Below, piece after piece: positions 34,298 through 42,386 of a stretch of 64,000 bases of DNA. The stretch covers positions 1-64,000 of the forward strand of contig NZ_BOPG01000047.1 in NCBI RefSeq assembly GCF_016863635.1, given 5' to 3'. Position 1 is the first letter of the stretch. Each line of letters starts with the position of its first letter. The position numbers and the translations under genes were made by a program. The stretch is from Virgisporangium aurantiacum (lineage in GTDB: Bacteria > Actinomycetota > Actinomycetes > Mycobacteriales > Micromonosporaceae). Below the pieces are notes generated by a model. The model did no database searches, had not been told where the DNA came from, and saw nothing but the letters and a program-made list of their open reading frames with translations.

Positions 34298-34411
34298 AGC
34301 TACGTGACCAATCCCCCGCCCGGCACCGGGCGAAACCCGGACACAACCCGGAGAGCCGTCACCGCCTGCAGGCGCCGGGCGTTACCGCATTGACATCGCG
34401 TTGCCGGCTCG

Positions 34412-34560
34412 GCAGACAAAGCGCGGACAAAGCGGCAGACAACCGGCAGACAAGGCAGCTGACAAGCGGCTGACAACGAAGCGGACAAGGCAGCTGACAA
34501 GCGGCAAGACGAAGCGGCAGACAAGGCAGCTGACAAGGCAACAGACAAGCGGCTGACTCC
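34412..34560. repeat. 35-36-bp tandem repeats (AAGGCAGCTGACAAG)
   Basis: The word CAAGGCAGCTGACAAG starts at 34451, 34486 and 34522, giving a period of 35 then 36 bp, with a more diverged unit before the first. Units are rich in GACAA and AGCGG words. The spacing and divergence do not fit CRISPR. The repeats could be a minisatellite or protein-binding iterons. Confidence 0.75.
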
Positions 34561-34803
34561 GCAGCGGACAAGCAGCAAAAAAGCGGCACACAAGCGCGAA
34601 GTGAAACAAAAACACAGCAAGAACATATAGGGACAGACCCGAGACTGTAGCCCATCAGACACCATACCGGGCGAAGTCGAGAGCGGGCCGATCGTACCTT
34701 TGGCCAGCTTTTCCCGCTGCGGATCGGGTTCGTGGTCCCACTACCGGGTGAGATCAGCGGATGGCGGAGCGTAACACTTCATGAGCGCTGAGTATTGGGA
34801 GGG

Positions 34804-34823
34804 GCGAGGCGTGTATGCCTCGC
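34804..34823 (+). promoter_or_regulatory. leader hairpin of the SsgA-like gene
   Basis: Inverted repeat GCGAGGC-GTGTAT-GCCTCGC, 22 bp upstream of the ATG at 34846 and just before the GGGGGGAG ribosome site. It could be an operator or an mRNA hairpin affecting translation. Confidence 0.4.
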
Positions 34824-34845
34824 GGGGTGCCGGGGGGAGTTCGAC

Positions 34846-35277
34846 ATGAGTGCAATCCGACCCACAGCGGTGGAGGTGGAGACGTCGCTTCGGCTTGTGG
34901 CGCCGGATGCGACGGCTCTACCGGTGCGCGCGAGTCTCCGGTATGACCCGGAGGACCCGTACGCGGTGCACGTCCTCTTTCATGCCGAGACCGCCGGCGG
35001 CGAGCCGGTCAGCTGGTCGTTCGCCCGTGAACTGCTGGTGACCGGGCTCGACGAGCCGGCCGGTATCGGCGACGTCCGGGTCTGGCCGTGGGCCAGCCCG
35101 CGCGGTGACTTTGTGGCTTTGGCGTTGTCGTCGCCCGACGGTAACGCGCTCTTCGAGGTGCCGCGCAGCGTTCTCGTGCGGTTCCTGCGGCGGACCTACA
35201 TCGCCGTGCCGCGTGGTCGCGAAGGCGACCACCTCGATGTGGACGCGGCGGTCACCCGCCTACTCGCGGGCCGCTAG
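34846..35277 (+). CDS. SsgA-like (SALP) sporulation/cell-division regulator, SsgB-like
   Basis: 143-aa member of the SsgA-like family found only in morphologically complex actinomycetes, where SsgB-type proteins position FtsZ during sporulation-specific division. It starts at ATG 34846 with a strong GGGGGGAG site. Family segments seen are 'ASLRYDPEDPYAVHVLFHA', 'WSFARELLVTGL', 'GDVRVWPW' and 'FLRRTY'. Length matches SsgB. It is monocistronic, ending at a strong terminator shared with the convergent DUF1206 gene. Confidence 0.93.
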   Translation: MSAIRPTAVEVETSLRLVAPDATALPVRASLRYDPEDPYAVHVLFHAETAGGEPVSWSFARELLVTGLDEPAGIGDVRVWPWASPRGDFVALALSSPDGNALFEVPRSVLVRFLRRTYIAVPRGREGDHLDVDAAVTRLLAGR

Positions 35278-35289
35278 GCAAAAAGAGAG

Positions 35290-35317
35290 AGGGGACGCGC
35301 GTGAGCGCGTCCCCTCG
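35290..35317. terminator. bidirectional intrinsic terminator
   Basis: Perfect 12-bp stem (GAGGGGACGCGC) with loop GTGA between convergent genes ending at 35277 and 35322. On the minus strand the stem is followed by CTCTTTTT, a clear T-run, so it is a canonical terminator for the DUF1206 gene and probably stops the SsgA-like transcript too. Confidence 0.9.
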
Positions 35318-35321
35318 ACGT

Positions 35322-36143
35322 TCAGACCTTGCGGTACTTCGCCTGGAACAGGCAGAACACGCCGTACGCGGCGAGGCCGACAGCGACCCCGATCAGTAGG
35401 AAGTCGCCGGCCGGTTGCTCCGCGAGGGTCTTGAGCGCCTGGTCGAGTCCGCGTGACTTGCCGGCGTCGTGCTGCGCCGCGGCGACGAGCACCAGCAGGC
35501 CGAGCGTGCCGTACACGGTCCCCTTGGCGGCGTAGCCGGAGATGCCCAGCCCGCGCGAGACGCTGCGCTCGCGCCCGGACATCTGGCCGGATTTCAGGTG
35601 CTTCTCGAACTTCTTCGCGATGCCGTACCAGATCAGGCCGATGCCAACCGCGGCGATCGCGATGCCGATCGCGCCGACGAGCAGCCGCCCGCCGGTGTTG
35701 TCCATCATCGAGCTGGTCGCCTGCTGCTGCTGGTCGCCGGACGACTTGCCGGCGCCCTGGAGCACCGTCACCGCCTTGTACCCGAGGTACGCGTAGAAGC
35801 CCGTCTTGAACACCGACCCCAGGCGCTCGAACGTGCGCTCGCGTCCGCGGTCCTCGAGGTGCCCGACCGCCGCCTCCAGCGCCTGCCACACGGCCATGGC
35901 CGCGAGGCCGATGGTGACCACGACCAGCAGGAACTTGCCGGCGGGCTGCTCGGCGAGCGTCTTGAACGCGCCGGCCTGGTCGCCCTCCTTGGCGGCCTTG
36001 CCGAACGCCAGTTGCAGGGCGATCCATCCCACGATCAGGTGGGTCACGCCGTACCCGACGAGGCCGATGCGGGTCAGCCGCTCCAGCCACTTGTTGTTGC
36101 CCAGGCGGCGGGCGGTCGCACTGGCCTCATTAACGGTCGTCAC
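35322..36143 (-). CDS. DUF1206 membrane protein
   Basis: Integral membrane protein of about 273 aa made of three copies of a two-helix unit. Each copy begins like 'LERLTRIGLVGYGVTHLIVG' or 'GISGYAAKGTVYGTLGLLVL' and ends like 'TLAEQPAGKFLLVVVTIGLA', matching the DUF1206 repeat. GTG 36143 is chosen as start since the first repeat begins about 20 residues later; there is no strong ribosome site. Function is unknown in the family. It is divergent from the exopolysaccharide operon with only 55 bp between, so promoters overlap. Confidence 0.9.
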   Translation of the reverse strand: MTTVNEASATARRLGNNKWLERLTRIGLVGYGVTHLIVGWIALQLAFGKAAKEGDQAGAFKTLAEQPAGKFLLVVVTIGLAAMAVWQALEAAVGHLEDRGRERTFERLGSVFKTGFYAYLGYKAVTVLQGAGKSSGDQQQQATSSMMDNTGGRLLVGAIGIAIAAVGIGLIWYGIAKKFEKHLKSGQMSGRERSVSRGLGISGYAAKGTVYGTLGLLVLVAAAQHDAGKSRGLDQALKTLAEQPAGDFLLIGVAVGLAAYGVFCLFQAKYRKV

Positions 36144-36198
36144 GTGGTTTTCATGTCCGGTTACGGCCTTCCTCAAACCTTTGGCCGTTCGGTTAAGG

Positions 36199-38163
36199 AT
36201 GGGACGGGTGAGGTTTCGCGGCCGGGGCCGCGTCGTTTCCCCGTACGTGAACCTTCGTGGCGTGGTTTCCAGTGGAGTCGCGGTCGCCGCTGTCGCGGCC
36301 CTCATCGTGGCCGGTCCCGCCGGCGCCGCCGACGCCGGCAAGCGGATCGACCTTCGCGTTCTGGTCCTCACCGACGGCACCCCCGGCGTCGACGCGGTGA
36401 GCGCGCAACTCGAACGCGAGGGCGTCCCCTACGACTCGATCGACACCCGATTGGCCGGCCGCCCCACCGTCACCCCGGCGCTGCTCACCGCCGCCGCCGA
36501 CCACGGGAAGTACCAGGGTGTCGTGGTGCCGAACGAGAACCCGCTGCCGGCCGCCGAGGCGACCGCGCTGGCCGACTACGAGCGCGGCTTCGGCGTGCGG
36601 CGCCTGGTCGCCTACACCTGGGCCGGGCCGCACGCCGGCCAGACCACGGCGTGGAGCGGTCCGCTCGACGGCGGCTCGCTCACCGTCACCGCGGCCGGCA
36701 AGGCGGCCGGCTTCGGCTACCTCGCCGGGGCGATCCCCGTCGACGACCGGGATCCGAGCGTCCCCGAGTCGTTCGCGACGCTCGGCACCGCCGGTGCCGG
36801 CTTCACCCCGCTGGTCACCGGCCAGGCGAAGGGCGGGGGCGCCGGGTCCGTCGCCGGTGTGTACACAGTGGACGGACGTGAGCAACTCGTCGTCACCACT
36901 GCGCTGAACCGGTTTCTGACCCACGGGCTGGTGCTCGGGCACGGCCTGATCACCTGGCTCACCAAGGGCGTCAACCTCGGCTACTGGCGAAACTTCTTCA
37001 GCCTGCACGTCGACGACGTGCTGCTGCCCGACGACCGCTGGCACACCGGCGGCAACTGCACGGTCGGCGCCGACTGCCCGTCCGACCTGACTGCGCCGGA
37101 AATCCGCATGCTGCCGGCCGACGTCGACACGCTCGTCGCGTGGCAGCAGAAGAACGGGCTCAAGCTCGACGTCGCCTACAACGCCTTCGGCGCCAAGGCG
37201 ACCGACCCGCTCACCACGCGGCTGCTCGCCCGCAAGGCCGACCTGCGCTGGCTGAACCACACCTGGAGCCACCTGCATCTGGGGTCCGTGGCTGCCGCGG
37301 ACATCACGGCCGAGATCACGAAGAACGTCGACTGGGCCCGCACCAACGGCGTCACGATCGACAAGCAGGAACTGGTGACCGGCGAGCACTCCGGGCTGCG
37401 GTCGCTGCCGGAGCTGCCGGCGGACAACCCGAACCTCGGCCCGGCGCTGCAGGCGGCCGGCATCACCTCGATCGCCGCGGACGCGTCGCGCGAGCAGTTC
37501 TCCCGCGTGATCGGACCCGCCCGCACGGTGCCCCGGCACCCGATGAACATCTACTACAACACCGGCAAGGCTGCCGAGGCGGTCGACGAGTACAACTGGG
37601 TCTACACGTCGCGGGCGAACGGCGGCAGCGGGATCTGCGAGACGAACCCGGCGTCGACGTGCATCACACCGCTGGGCGCCAACGGCTTCACGAGCTACAT
37701 CGTGCCGACCGAGGTGCGCATCGCGTTCGACCACGTCGCGGCGGCCGACCCGCGTCCGCACTACGCGCACCAGTCCAACATCACGGAGGACAAGGTGCTG
37801 TACCCGGTGCTCGACGGGCTTCTGACAAGATACAAAGCGGTCTACGCCGCGAACACCGGACTGGTGAACCCGCGCATGTCGGCGGTCGGCCAGTTGTTCG
37901 CGCGCCAGGACGCGTGGCGGAAGGCCGTCGCGGCGCGCACGGTCACCGGCTACCGGATCGGCGACACGGTGACGATCGTCAACACCGGCGCCGCCGCGAT
38001 CGACACCCCGCTGACCGCGCCGACCGGAACCCGGAAGGTGAGCCTGAACCTGCTCGGGGTCGGCGTACCCGGTGACGCGTACGGCGAGGCGTACGGCGGG
38101 CAACGGTCGGCGTGGCAGAGCCTGGCCCGGAACAAGCCGGTCGCCGTGAAGCTGCCATCATGA
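36199..38163 (+). CDS. exported polysaccharide deacetylase-like protein (PelA deacetylase-like), first gene of a Pel-like operon
   Basis: 654-aa secreted protein. A signal-type segment 'VVSSGVAVAAVAALIVAGPAGAADA'-like follows the start; GTG 36247 is an alternative start right before it. The central region has 'FSLHVDDVLL' (Asp-Asp) and 'WLNHTWSHLHLG' (two His), the arrangement of metal-dependent carbohydrate de-N-acetylases, and resembles the deacetylase part of PelA. It probably removes acetyl groups from a GalNAc/GlcNAc polymer at the cell surface. Its stop overlaps the PelF-like gene start (ATGA). Confidence 0.82.
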   Translation: MGRVRFRGRGRVVSPYVNLRGVVSSGVAVAAVAALIVAGPAGAADAGKRIDLRVLVLTDGTPGVDAVSAQLEREGVPYDSIDTRLAGRPTVTPALLTAAADHGKYQGVVVPNENPLPAAEATALADYERGFGVRRLVAYTWAGPHAGQTTAWSGPLDGGSLTVTAAGKAAGFGYLAGAIPVDDRDPSVPESFATLGTAGAGFTPLVTGQAKGGGAGSVAGVYTVDGREQLVVTTALNRFLTHGLVLGHGLITWLTKGVNLGYWRNFFSLHVDDVLLPDDRWHTGGNCTVGADCPSDLTAPEIRMLPADVDTLVAWQQKNGLKLDVAYNAFGAKATDPLTTRLLARKADLRWLNHTWSHLHLGSVAAADITAEITKNVDWARTNGVTIDKQELVTGEHSGLRSLPELPADNPNLGPALQAAGITSIAADASREQFSRVIGPARTVPRHPMNIYYNTGKAAEAVDEYNWVYTSRANGGSGICETNPASTCITPLGANGFTSYIVPTEVRIAFDHVAAADPRPHYAHQSNITEDKVLYPVLDGLLTRYKAVYAANTGLVNPRMSAVGQLFARQDAWRKAVAARTVTGYRIGDTVTIVNTGAAAIDTPLTAPTGTRKVSLNLLGVGVPGDAYGEAYGGQRSAWQSLARNKPVAVKLPS

Positions 38164-39563
38164 GGATCGCGCTGATCAACGAGGGCACCTACCCGTACGC
38201 GCCGGGTGGGGTGAGCACCTGGTGCGACCACCTCGTGCGGGGGCTGCCCGAGGTGCGCTGGCACCTGGTCTCGATCACGTCCGGCGACACGCCGCCGCCG
38301 GTGACGGCGCCGCTGCCGTCCACAGTGGACGCCGTGCAACCGGTGCCGATGTGGGGAATCGAGCGGCCGGGTCGGTACAAGGCCGAGCGCGCCGCGGCCC
38401 GGATGTGCCGGGGCATGCTCGGCAACACACCGGCCGACCTCGCGGTGTTCGCGGAGGGGCTGCGGGAACTGGCGTTCGCGGCCGTCCCGCCGCGCCGCTG
38501 GTTCCGCTCGCCGGCCGGCCGGCATCCGCTGGCGGGTGCTCCGCTGACCGACATCCTCCTGGACGCGTGGGCGGGCAGCCCGGCGCTGCCCCGGCTCACC
38601 ATGCGCGACGCCGACGACGCGGCCGTCCTGCTCGAACACTCGGTGCGCCCGCTCGCCGCCGTCCTCCCGCCGGTCGACCTGTGCCACGCCAACGCAAACG
38701 GCCTCGCGGCGCTGATCGCGCTCGCCTCGAAGTGGCGCGACCGGCGGCCGTTCGTGCTCACCGAGCACGGCGTGTACCTGCGCGAGCGGTACTTCTCCAC
38801 GCGGGGTCTCGCGCCGGGGGTGAAGGCGACGCTGCTCCGGTTCCACCGGGCGCTGGCGAAGCTCGCCTACGCCGAGGCCGCGCTGATCGCGCCGGTGAGC
38901 GGGTTCAACCGGCGCTGGGCCGAACGGCACGGCGCCGACCCGGCCCGCATCGCGGTGATTCCCAACGGCGTCGACCCGGGCCGGTTCGCGCCGATCGAGG
39001 GCGAACCCGACCGGCCGACCATCACGTGGGTCGGCCGCGTCGACCCGTTGAAGGACCTGGAGACGCTGATCCGCGCGTTCGGCTACGTGCGGGCCTGGCT
39101 GCCGACCGCGCGGCTGCACCTGGCCGGCCCGGTTCCGGCCGGCAACGAGGCGTACGCCGCCACCTGCCGCAAGCTCGCCGCCGACCTCCAGATCGCCGAC
39201 GCGGTGACGTTCGCGGGTGAGGTGGCGTGCAGCCGCGAGGCGTTCGCCGCCGGCCACGTGGTGGCGCTGTCGAGCGTCTCGGAGGGCATGCCGTACACGG
39301 TGATCGAGGCGATGATGTGCGGCCGGGCGACGGTGAGCACCGACGTCGGCGGCGTCGCCGAGGCGGTCGGCGACACCGGGCTCGTGGTGTCGCCCCGCGA
39401 CCCGCGCGCCTTCGCCAACGCCTGTCTGGAACTGCTGACCGACCCCGCCAGACGGGCGGACATGGCCCGGCGGGCCCGGGCCAGGGCACTGGGTGAGTAC
39501 ACATTGGACAGATGCCTGTCCACGTATCGGGGCCACTACCGGCGGCTAGGGGCATTGGTGTGA
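38160..39563 (+). CDS. PelF-like GT4 glycosyltransferase
   Basis: 467-aa cytoplasmic glycosyltransferase. The PelF-specific N-terminus 'NEGTYPYAPGGVSTWCDHLV' and the segment 'VLTEHGVYLRERYF' are diagnostic of the DUF3492/PelF group. The GT-B donor site includes 'VDPLKDLETLIRAF' and the EX7E motif within 'SEGMPYTVIEAMMCGRATVS'. PelF polymerises the Pel exopolysaccharide from UDP-sugar. It overlaps the deacetylase and the membrane protein gene. Confidence 0.92.
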   Translation: MRIALINEGTYPYAPGGVSTWCDHLVRGLPEVRWHLVSITSGDTPPPVTAPLPSTVDAVQPVPMWGIERPGRYKAERAAARMCRGMLGNTPADLAVFAEGLRELAFAAVPPRRWFRSPAGRHPLAGAPLTDILLDAWAGSPALPRLTMRDADDAAVLLEHSVRPLAAVLPPVDLCHANANGLAALIALASKWRDRRPFVLTEHGVYLRERYFSTRGLAPGVKATLLRFHRALAKLAYAEAALIAPVSGFNRRWAERHGADPARIAVIPNGVDPGRFAPIEGEPDRPTITWVGRVDPLKDLETLIRAFGYVRAWLPTARLHLAGPVPAGNEAYAATCRKLAADLQIADAVTFAGEVACSREAFAAGHVVALSSVSEGMPYTVIEAMMCGRATVSTDVGGVAEAVGDTGLVVSPRDPRAFANACLELLTDPARRADMARRARARALGEYTLDRCLSTYRGHYRRLGALV

Positions 39564-40897
39564 TCACCATGGTGGTGACCGACGAGTTGTACGCGTCGCT
39601 GGAACAGCGGATGGCCCCGGTCTGCCGGTCGGCCGTCGACACCGGGGAAGTGGCCGCGTACCTGGAGGCGAGCGGCGTCAACGACCGGGTGGCGGAGCGG
39701 GACTACGGCGTCACGAGCGTCTTCTCGCTAGCGGCCCGGCTGCGCGCGGACCACGCGGCCTACCCGACCGCCGGCTACGCGCCCGGCGGGCACGACCCCA
39801 ACGCGGTCGCGCCCGACCGGGTCGGCCCGGCGTCGGGCGTCGGGGTGACGCTCGTCCGCTCGGCGCTGTACCTGACGCCGGCCGTGGTCGCCGTCGGCGG
39901 CGCGACCGAGTTCGCCGGGGTGCCCGCGCCGGCCGGTGCGGGCGCGCTCATCTACGGCTGGGCGACGGCGCAGGCGTTGGCGTTCCTGGGTTACCGGGCG
40001 CTGGGCGCCATCGGTGCGGTCGCCGCGGTCCGGGTGCTCGCGCTCGGGTTCGTGGCCGCCGGTGCGGCGTGGGCGGGGCTGCTCGTCGCGTTCGGCGTCA
40101 CCGATCCGCTGGCCCACGCCGTGGCGGCCGGGCAGGTGGCGCTGTTCGCCTCGACCGCCGTCGCGTTGGTGACCGGCACCGAGAAGCGGGTGCTCGCGGC
40201 CGCCGCCGGGGTCTGGATCGCCGCCGGGGCCGTGTACGCGGGCACCGGTCTGTGGATCGTCGGCGCCGCGATCGGGGTGCTGGTGATCGTCGCGTACGGC
40301 CCCGCGACGCGGAAGGGCGAGTGGTACCGGCCGCGCCCGCGGGAGGCGGCGCGGGCGTTGGCCAACGGCGCCGTCGGTGCCGGACAGGCCGTGCTGTTCG
40401 CGTCGGTGGTGCTCGCCGGCGGCGACCTGCTCCGCGAACCGGTCGCCGTGATCCCTTTGCTGGTCGGGGTTCCGCTCGCCGAACTCGTGCTGGTGTGGCA
40501 CCAGCGGCGGGTCGCGGTCACCCGGGCCGCGCTCACCGACCGCTGGCAGTACCCGCGCCGGCTCACCCGGGTGTCGCTGGCGACGCTGGGCGTGCTGGCG
40601 GTTCCGGTGGCGGCCGGTGCGTTGCTGACGGCGTCGGAGTCGGGCCGGCTCGCGGCGGTGGTGCTGCTGGCGGCCGTGAACGGGTTGTGCCTGGTGCTCG
40701 TCGCGCACCGCCGGTTGGGCCTGGCGGCGTTGCTGGTGTGGTGGCCGGCCGTGCTCATCGGCGTCCTCTATCGGGCCTTGCCCGGTGCGACGACCCAGCT
40801 GATCGACATGCTCGTGGCGGTGGTGCTGTTCGCGGTGTGCGTGCCGGCGCTCGGTGTGGTGGCGATGGTGCTGAAGGACCGTTGGAGCTACCGGTGA
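39560..40897 (+). CDS. polytopic membrane protein, divergent PelG-like transporter
   Basis: 445-aa protein from GTG 39560 (ATG 39569 also possible). A soluble N-terminus of about 95 residues precedes about ten to twelve hydrophobic helices, the size and topology of PelG, the flippase-like partner of PelF. Sequence motifs for PelG are weak, so the call leans on position directly after PelF and on topology. It overlaps its neighbours by GTGA on both sides. It probably exports the polymer made by PelF. Confidence 0.65.
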   Translation: MITMVVTDELYASLEQRMAPVCRSAVDTGEVAAYLEASGVNDRVAERDYGVTSVFSLAARLRADHAAYPTAGYAPGGHDPNAVAPDRVGPASGVGVTLVRSALYLTPAVVAVGGATEFAGVPAPAGAGALIYGWATAQALAFLGYRALGAIGAVAAVRVLALGFVAAGAAWAGLLVAFGVTDPLAHAVAAGQVALFASTAVALVTGTEKRVLAAAAGVWIAAGAVYAGTGLWIVGAAIGVLVIVAYGPATRKGEWYRPRPREAARALANGAVGAGQAVLFASVVLAGGDLLREPVAVIPLLVGVPLAELVLVWHQRRVAVTRAALTDRWQYPRRLTRVSLATLGVLAVPVAAGALLTASESGRLAAVVLLAAVNGLCLVLVAHRRLGLAALLVWWPAVLIGVLYRALPGATTQLIDMLVAVVLFAVCVPALGVVAMVLKDRWSYR

Positions 40898-41526
40898 CGA
40901 CGCTGCTGCCGCTGTACGTGTACCCCGCCGACGACCCCGACGCGTGGGCGGCCGTGGCCGAGAACCGGTGGGACGTCACGGTGATCGTGAACGTCCACAA
41001 TGGACCCGGACGGCGGTACGATCCCGCCTACGGCTACGCGTGTGCGGCCCTCGCCGAGGCGGAGGTGCCGATGCTCGGCTACGTCGACGTCGACTACGCC
41101 GGGCGTCCCATCGACGACGTCCGCACCGATATCCTTGCCTGGCGCGCCTATCCGGTCGGTGGCGTGTTCTTCGACCAGGTGCCGTCCGATCTGGCGTCGT
41201 TGCGGTGGATGACGCACGCGGTCGCCACCGTGCGCGGCCGGATCGTGCTGAATCCCGGCGTGCGGCCGCATCCCGGCTACGCCGCGCTCGCCGATCTCGT
41301 GTGCACGTACGAGGGTCCGTGGCCGCGGTACCGGGCCACGCCCGCCGAGCCCGACTGGCCGAACGCCGCGCATCTGGTGTACGACGTACCCGTGGCGGAC
41401 CTGACCGAGGCCACCCGCCGGCTCTACCGCCGCGTGGCGCACGGCCTCGTCACCGATCTCGCCGGCACGAACCCGTACCGGGGCCTGCCGGCGCCGTTGC
41501 GCGTGCCGGCCGGGGTGGTGGCGTGA
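40894..41526 (+). CDS. spherulation-specific family 4 (spherulin-4) domain protein
   Basis: 210-aa protein with the spherulin-4 pattern: 'TLLPLYVYPADDPDAWAAV' at the start, 'VTVIVNVHNGPG', 'MLGYVDVDYAGRP' and 'PVGGVFFDQVP'. This TIM-barrel-like family is related to glycoside hydrolases of the GH114/GH166 kind that form the hydrolase part of PelA. It has no signal peptide in this reading. It sits between PelG-like and GH114 genes with 4-bp overlaps on both sides and probably takes part in polymer trimming. Confidence 0.85.
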   Translation: MTTLLPLYVYPADDPDAWAAVAENRWDVTVIVNVHNGPGRRYDPAYGYACAALAEAEVPMLGYVDVDYAGRPIDDVRTDILAWRAYPVGGVFFDQVPSDLASLRWMTHAVATVRGRIVLNPGVRPHPGYAALADLVCTYEGPWPRYRATPAEPDWPNAAHLVYDVPVADLTEATRRLYRRVAHGLVTDLAGTNPYRGLPAPLRVPAGVVA

Positions 41527-42386
41527 GGTCTTTCCGGCTCGTTCTCGGCGGCGCGGCGTTGGTCGTGGCGCTGGCCGCCGGCATCGCACTGTGGTCGTTC
41601 CGCTCCGAAAAGAACATCGATGACGCCGATGCGCCCCCGCCGTTGTCACCGTCCGCTGTGGACGCTTCCCCCGTGACCGTCGGCGAGTGGTGGCGCCCGC
41701 GCGCCGGGCTCACCTGGCAGTGGCAGCTCAGCGGCAAGCTCGACCGCTCCGTCGACGCCCAGGTGTACGACGTCGACGGCCAGGACACGTCCGCCGCCGA
41801 CGTGGCCGCCCTGAGGGCCGCCGGCCGCCGCACCATCTGCTACGTGAACGCCGGTGCCTGGGAGAAGTGGCGCCCCGACGCCGGAAAGTTCCCGAAGTCC
41901 GTGCTGGGCAAGGAACTCGACGGCTGGCCCGGCGAGCGCTGGCTCGACATCCGGCAGTGGAAGACCCTGGAGCCGATCCTCGCGGCCCGCTTCGACACCT
42001 GCAAGGCCAAGGGCTTCGACGCCGTCGAGCCCGACAACGTCGACGGCTACGCCAACAAGTCCGGCTTCCCCCTGAAGGCGGCCGACCAGTTGACGTTCAA
42101 CCGCCGGCTGGCCGACCTGGCCCACCGGCGCGGCCTGGCGGTAGGCCTGAAGAACGACGTCGACCAGGCCGCCGAACTGGCCCCACAATTCGACTTCGCG
42201 GTCAACGAGGAGTGCGCCCAGTACGACGAGTGCGACAAGCTCGCGGTGTTCGTGAAGGCCGGCAAGCCCGTCTTCCACGTAGAGTACGAAAAGGAGAGTG
42301 GCCGCTTCTGTCCCGAATCCCGACGGCTCGGCTTCTCCTCGATGCGCAAGAAACCCGAACTCGACGCCTGGCGCGAAACCTGCTGA
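41523..42386 (+). CDS. GH114-type endo-alpha-1,4-polygalactosaminidase, membrane-anchored
   Basis: 287-aa enzyme with an N-terminal signal/anchor helix (about 5-24) and a linker to about residue 45. The GH114 fold is marked by 'WQWQLSGKLDRS', 'AAGRRTICYVNAGAWE', 'GERWLDIRQW', 'GFDAVEPDNVDGY' (catalytic acidic residues) and 'AVNEECAQYDEC'. Such enzymes cut alpha-1,4-linked galactosamine polymers, the chemistry of Pel. It is the last gene of the operon; its stop abuts the convergent DUF559 gene with no gap. Confidence 0.9.
   Translation: MRSFRLVLGGAALVVALAAGIALWSFRSEKNIDDADAPPPLSPSAVDASPVTVGEWWRPRAGLTWQWQLSGKLDRSVDAQVYDVDGQDTSAADVAALRAAGRRTICYVNAGAWEKWRPDAGKFPKSVLGKELDGWPGERWLDIRQWKTLEPILAARFDTCKAKGFDAVEPDNVDGYANKSGFPLKAADQLTFNRRLADLAHRRGLAVGLKNDVDQAAELAPQFDFAVNEECAQYDECDKLAVFVKAGKPVFHVEYEKESGRFCPESRRLGFSSMRKKPELDAWRETC

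Larger units (their letters stand above)
34298..34845. other. 548-bp low-GC intergenic region with tandem repeats
   Basis: No supported gene. GC content is visibly lower than the rest (A-rich around 34580-34630). The centre (about 34412-34560) holds tandem repeats of 35-36 bp. The right end carries the leader of the SsgA-like gene, including an inverted repeat GCGAGGC-N6-GCCTCGC at 34804-34823. Confidence 0.6.

Noticed and set aside
33972..34307. Acidic plus-strand frame (PEDAAGEAPE-type repeats) opposite the Ala/Ser/Pro tract of the PGPGW protein
   Set aside because: It resembles the acidic repeat protein at 63160, but the minus frame runs straight into a conserved membrane domain and the plus frame has no ribosome site or domain.
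34412..34560. CRISPR array
   Set aside because: Units are contiguous and diverged, with no unique spacers and no cas genes.
34300..34665. 121-aa Leu/Cys-rich minus-strand frame across the tandem repeats
   Set aside because: The sequence is a by-product of the 35-36-bp repeats; there is no start signal and composition is unlike any neighbour.
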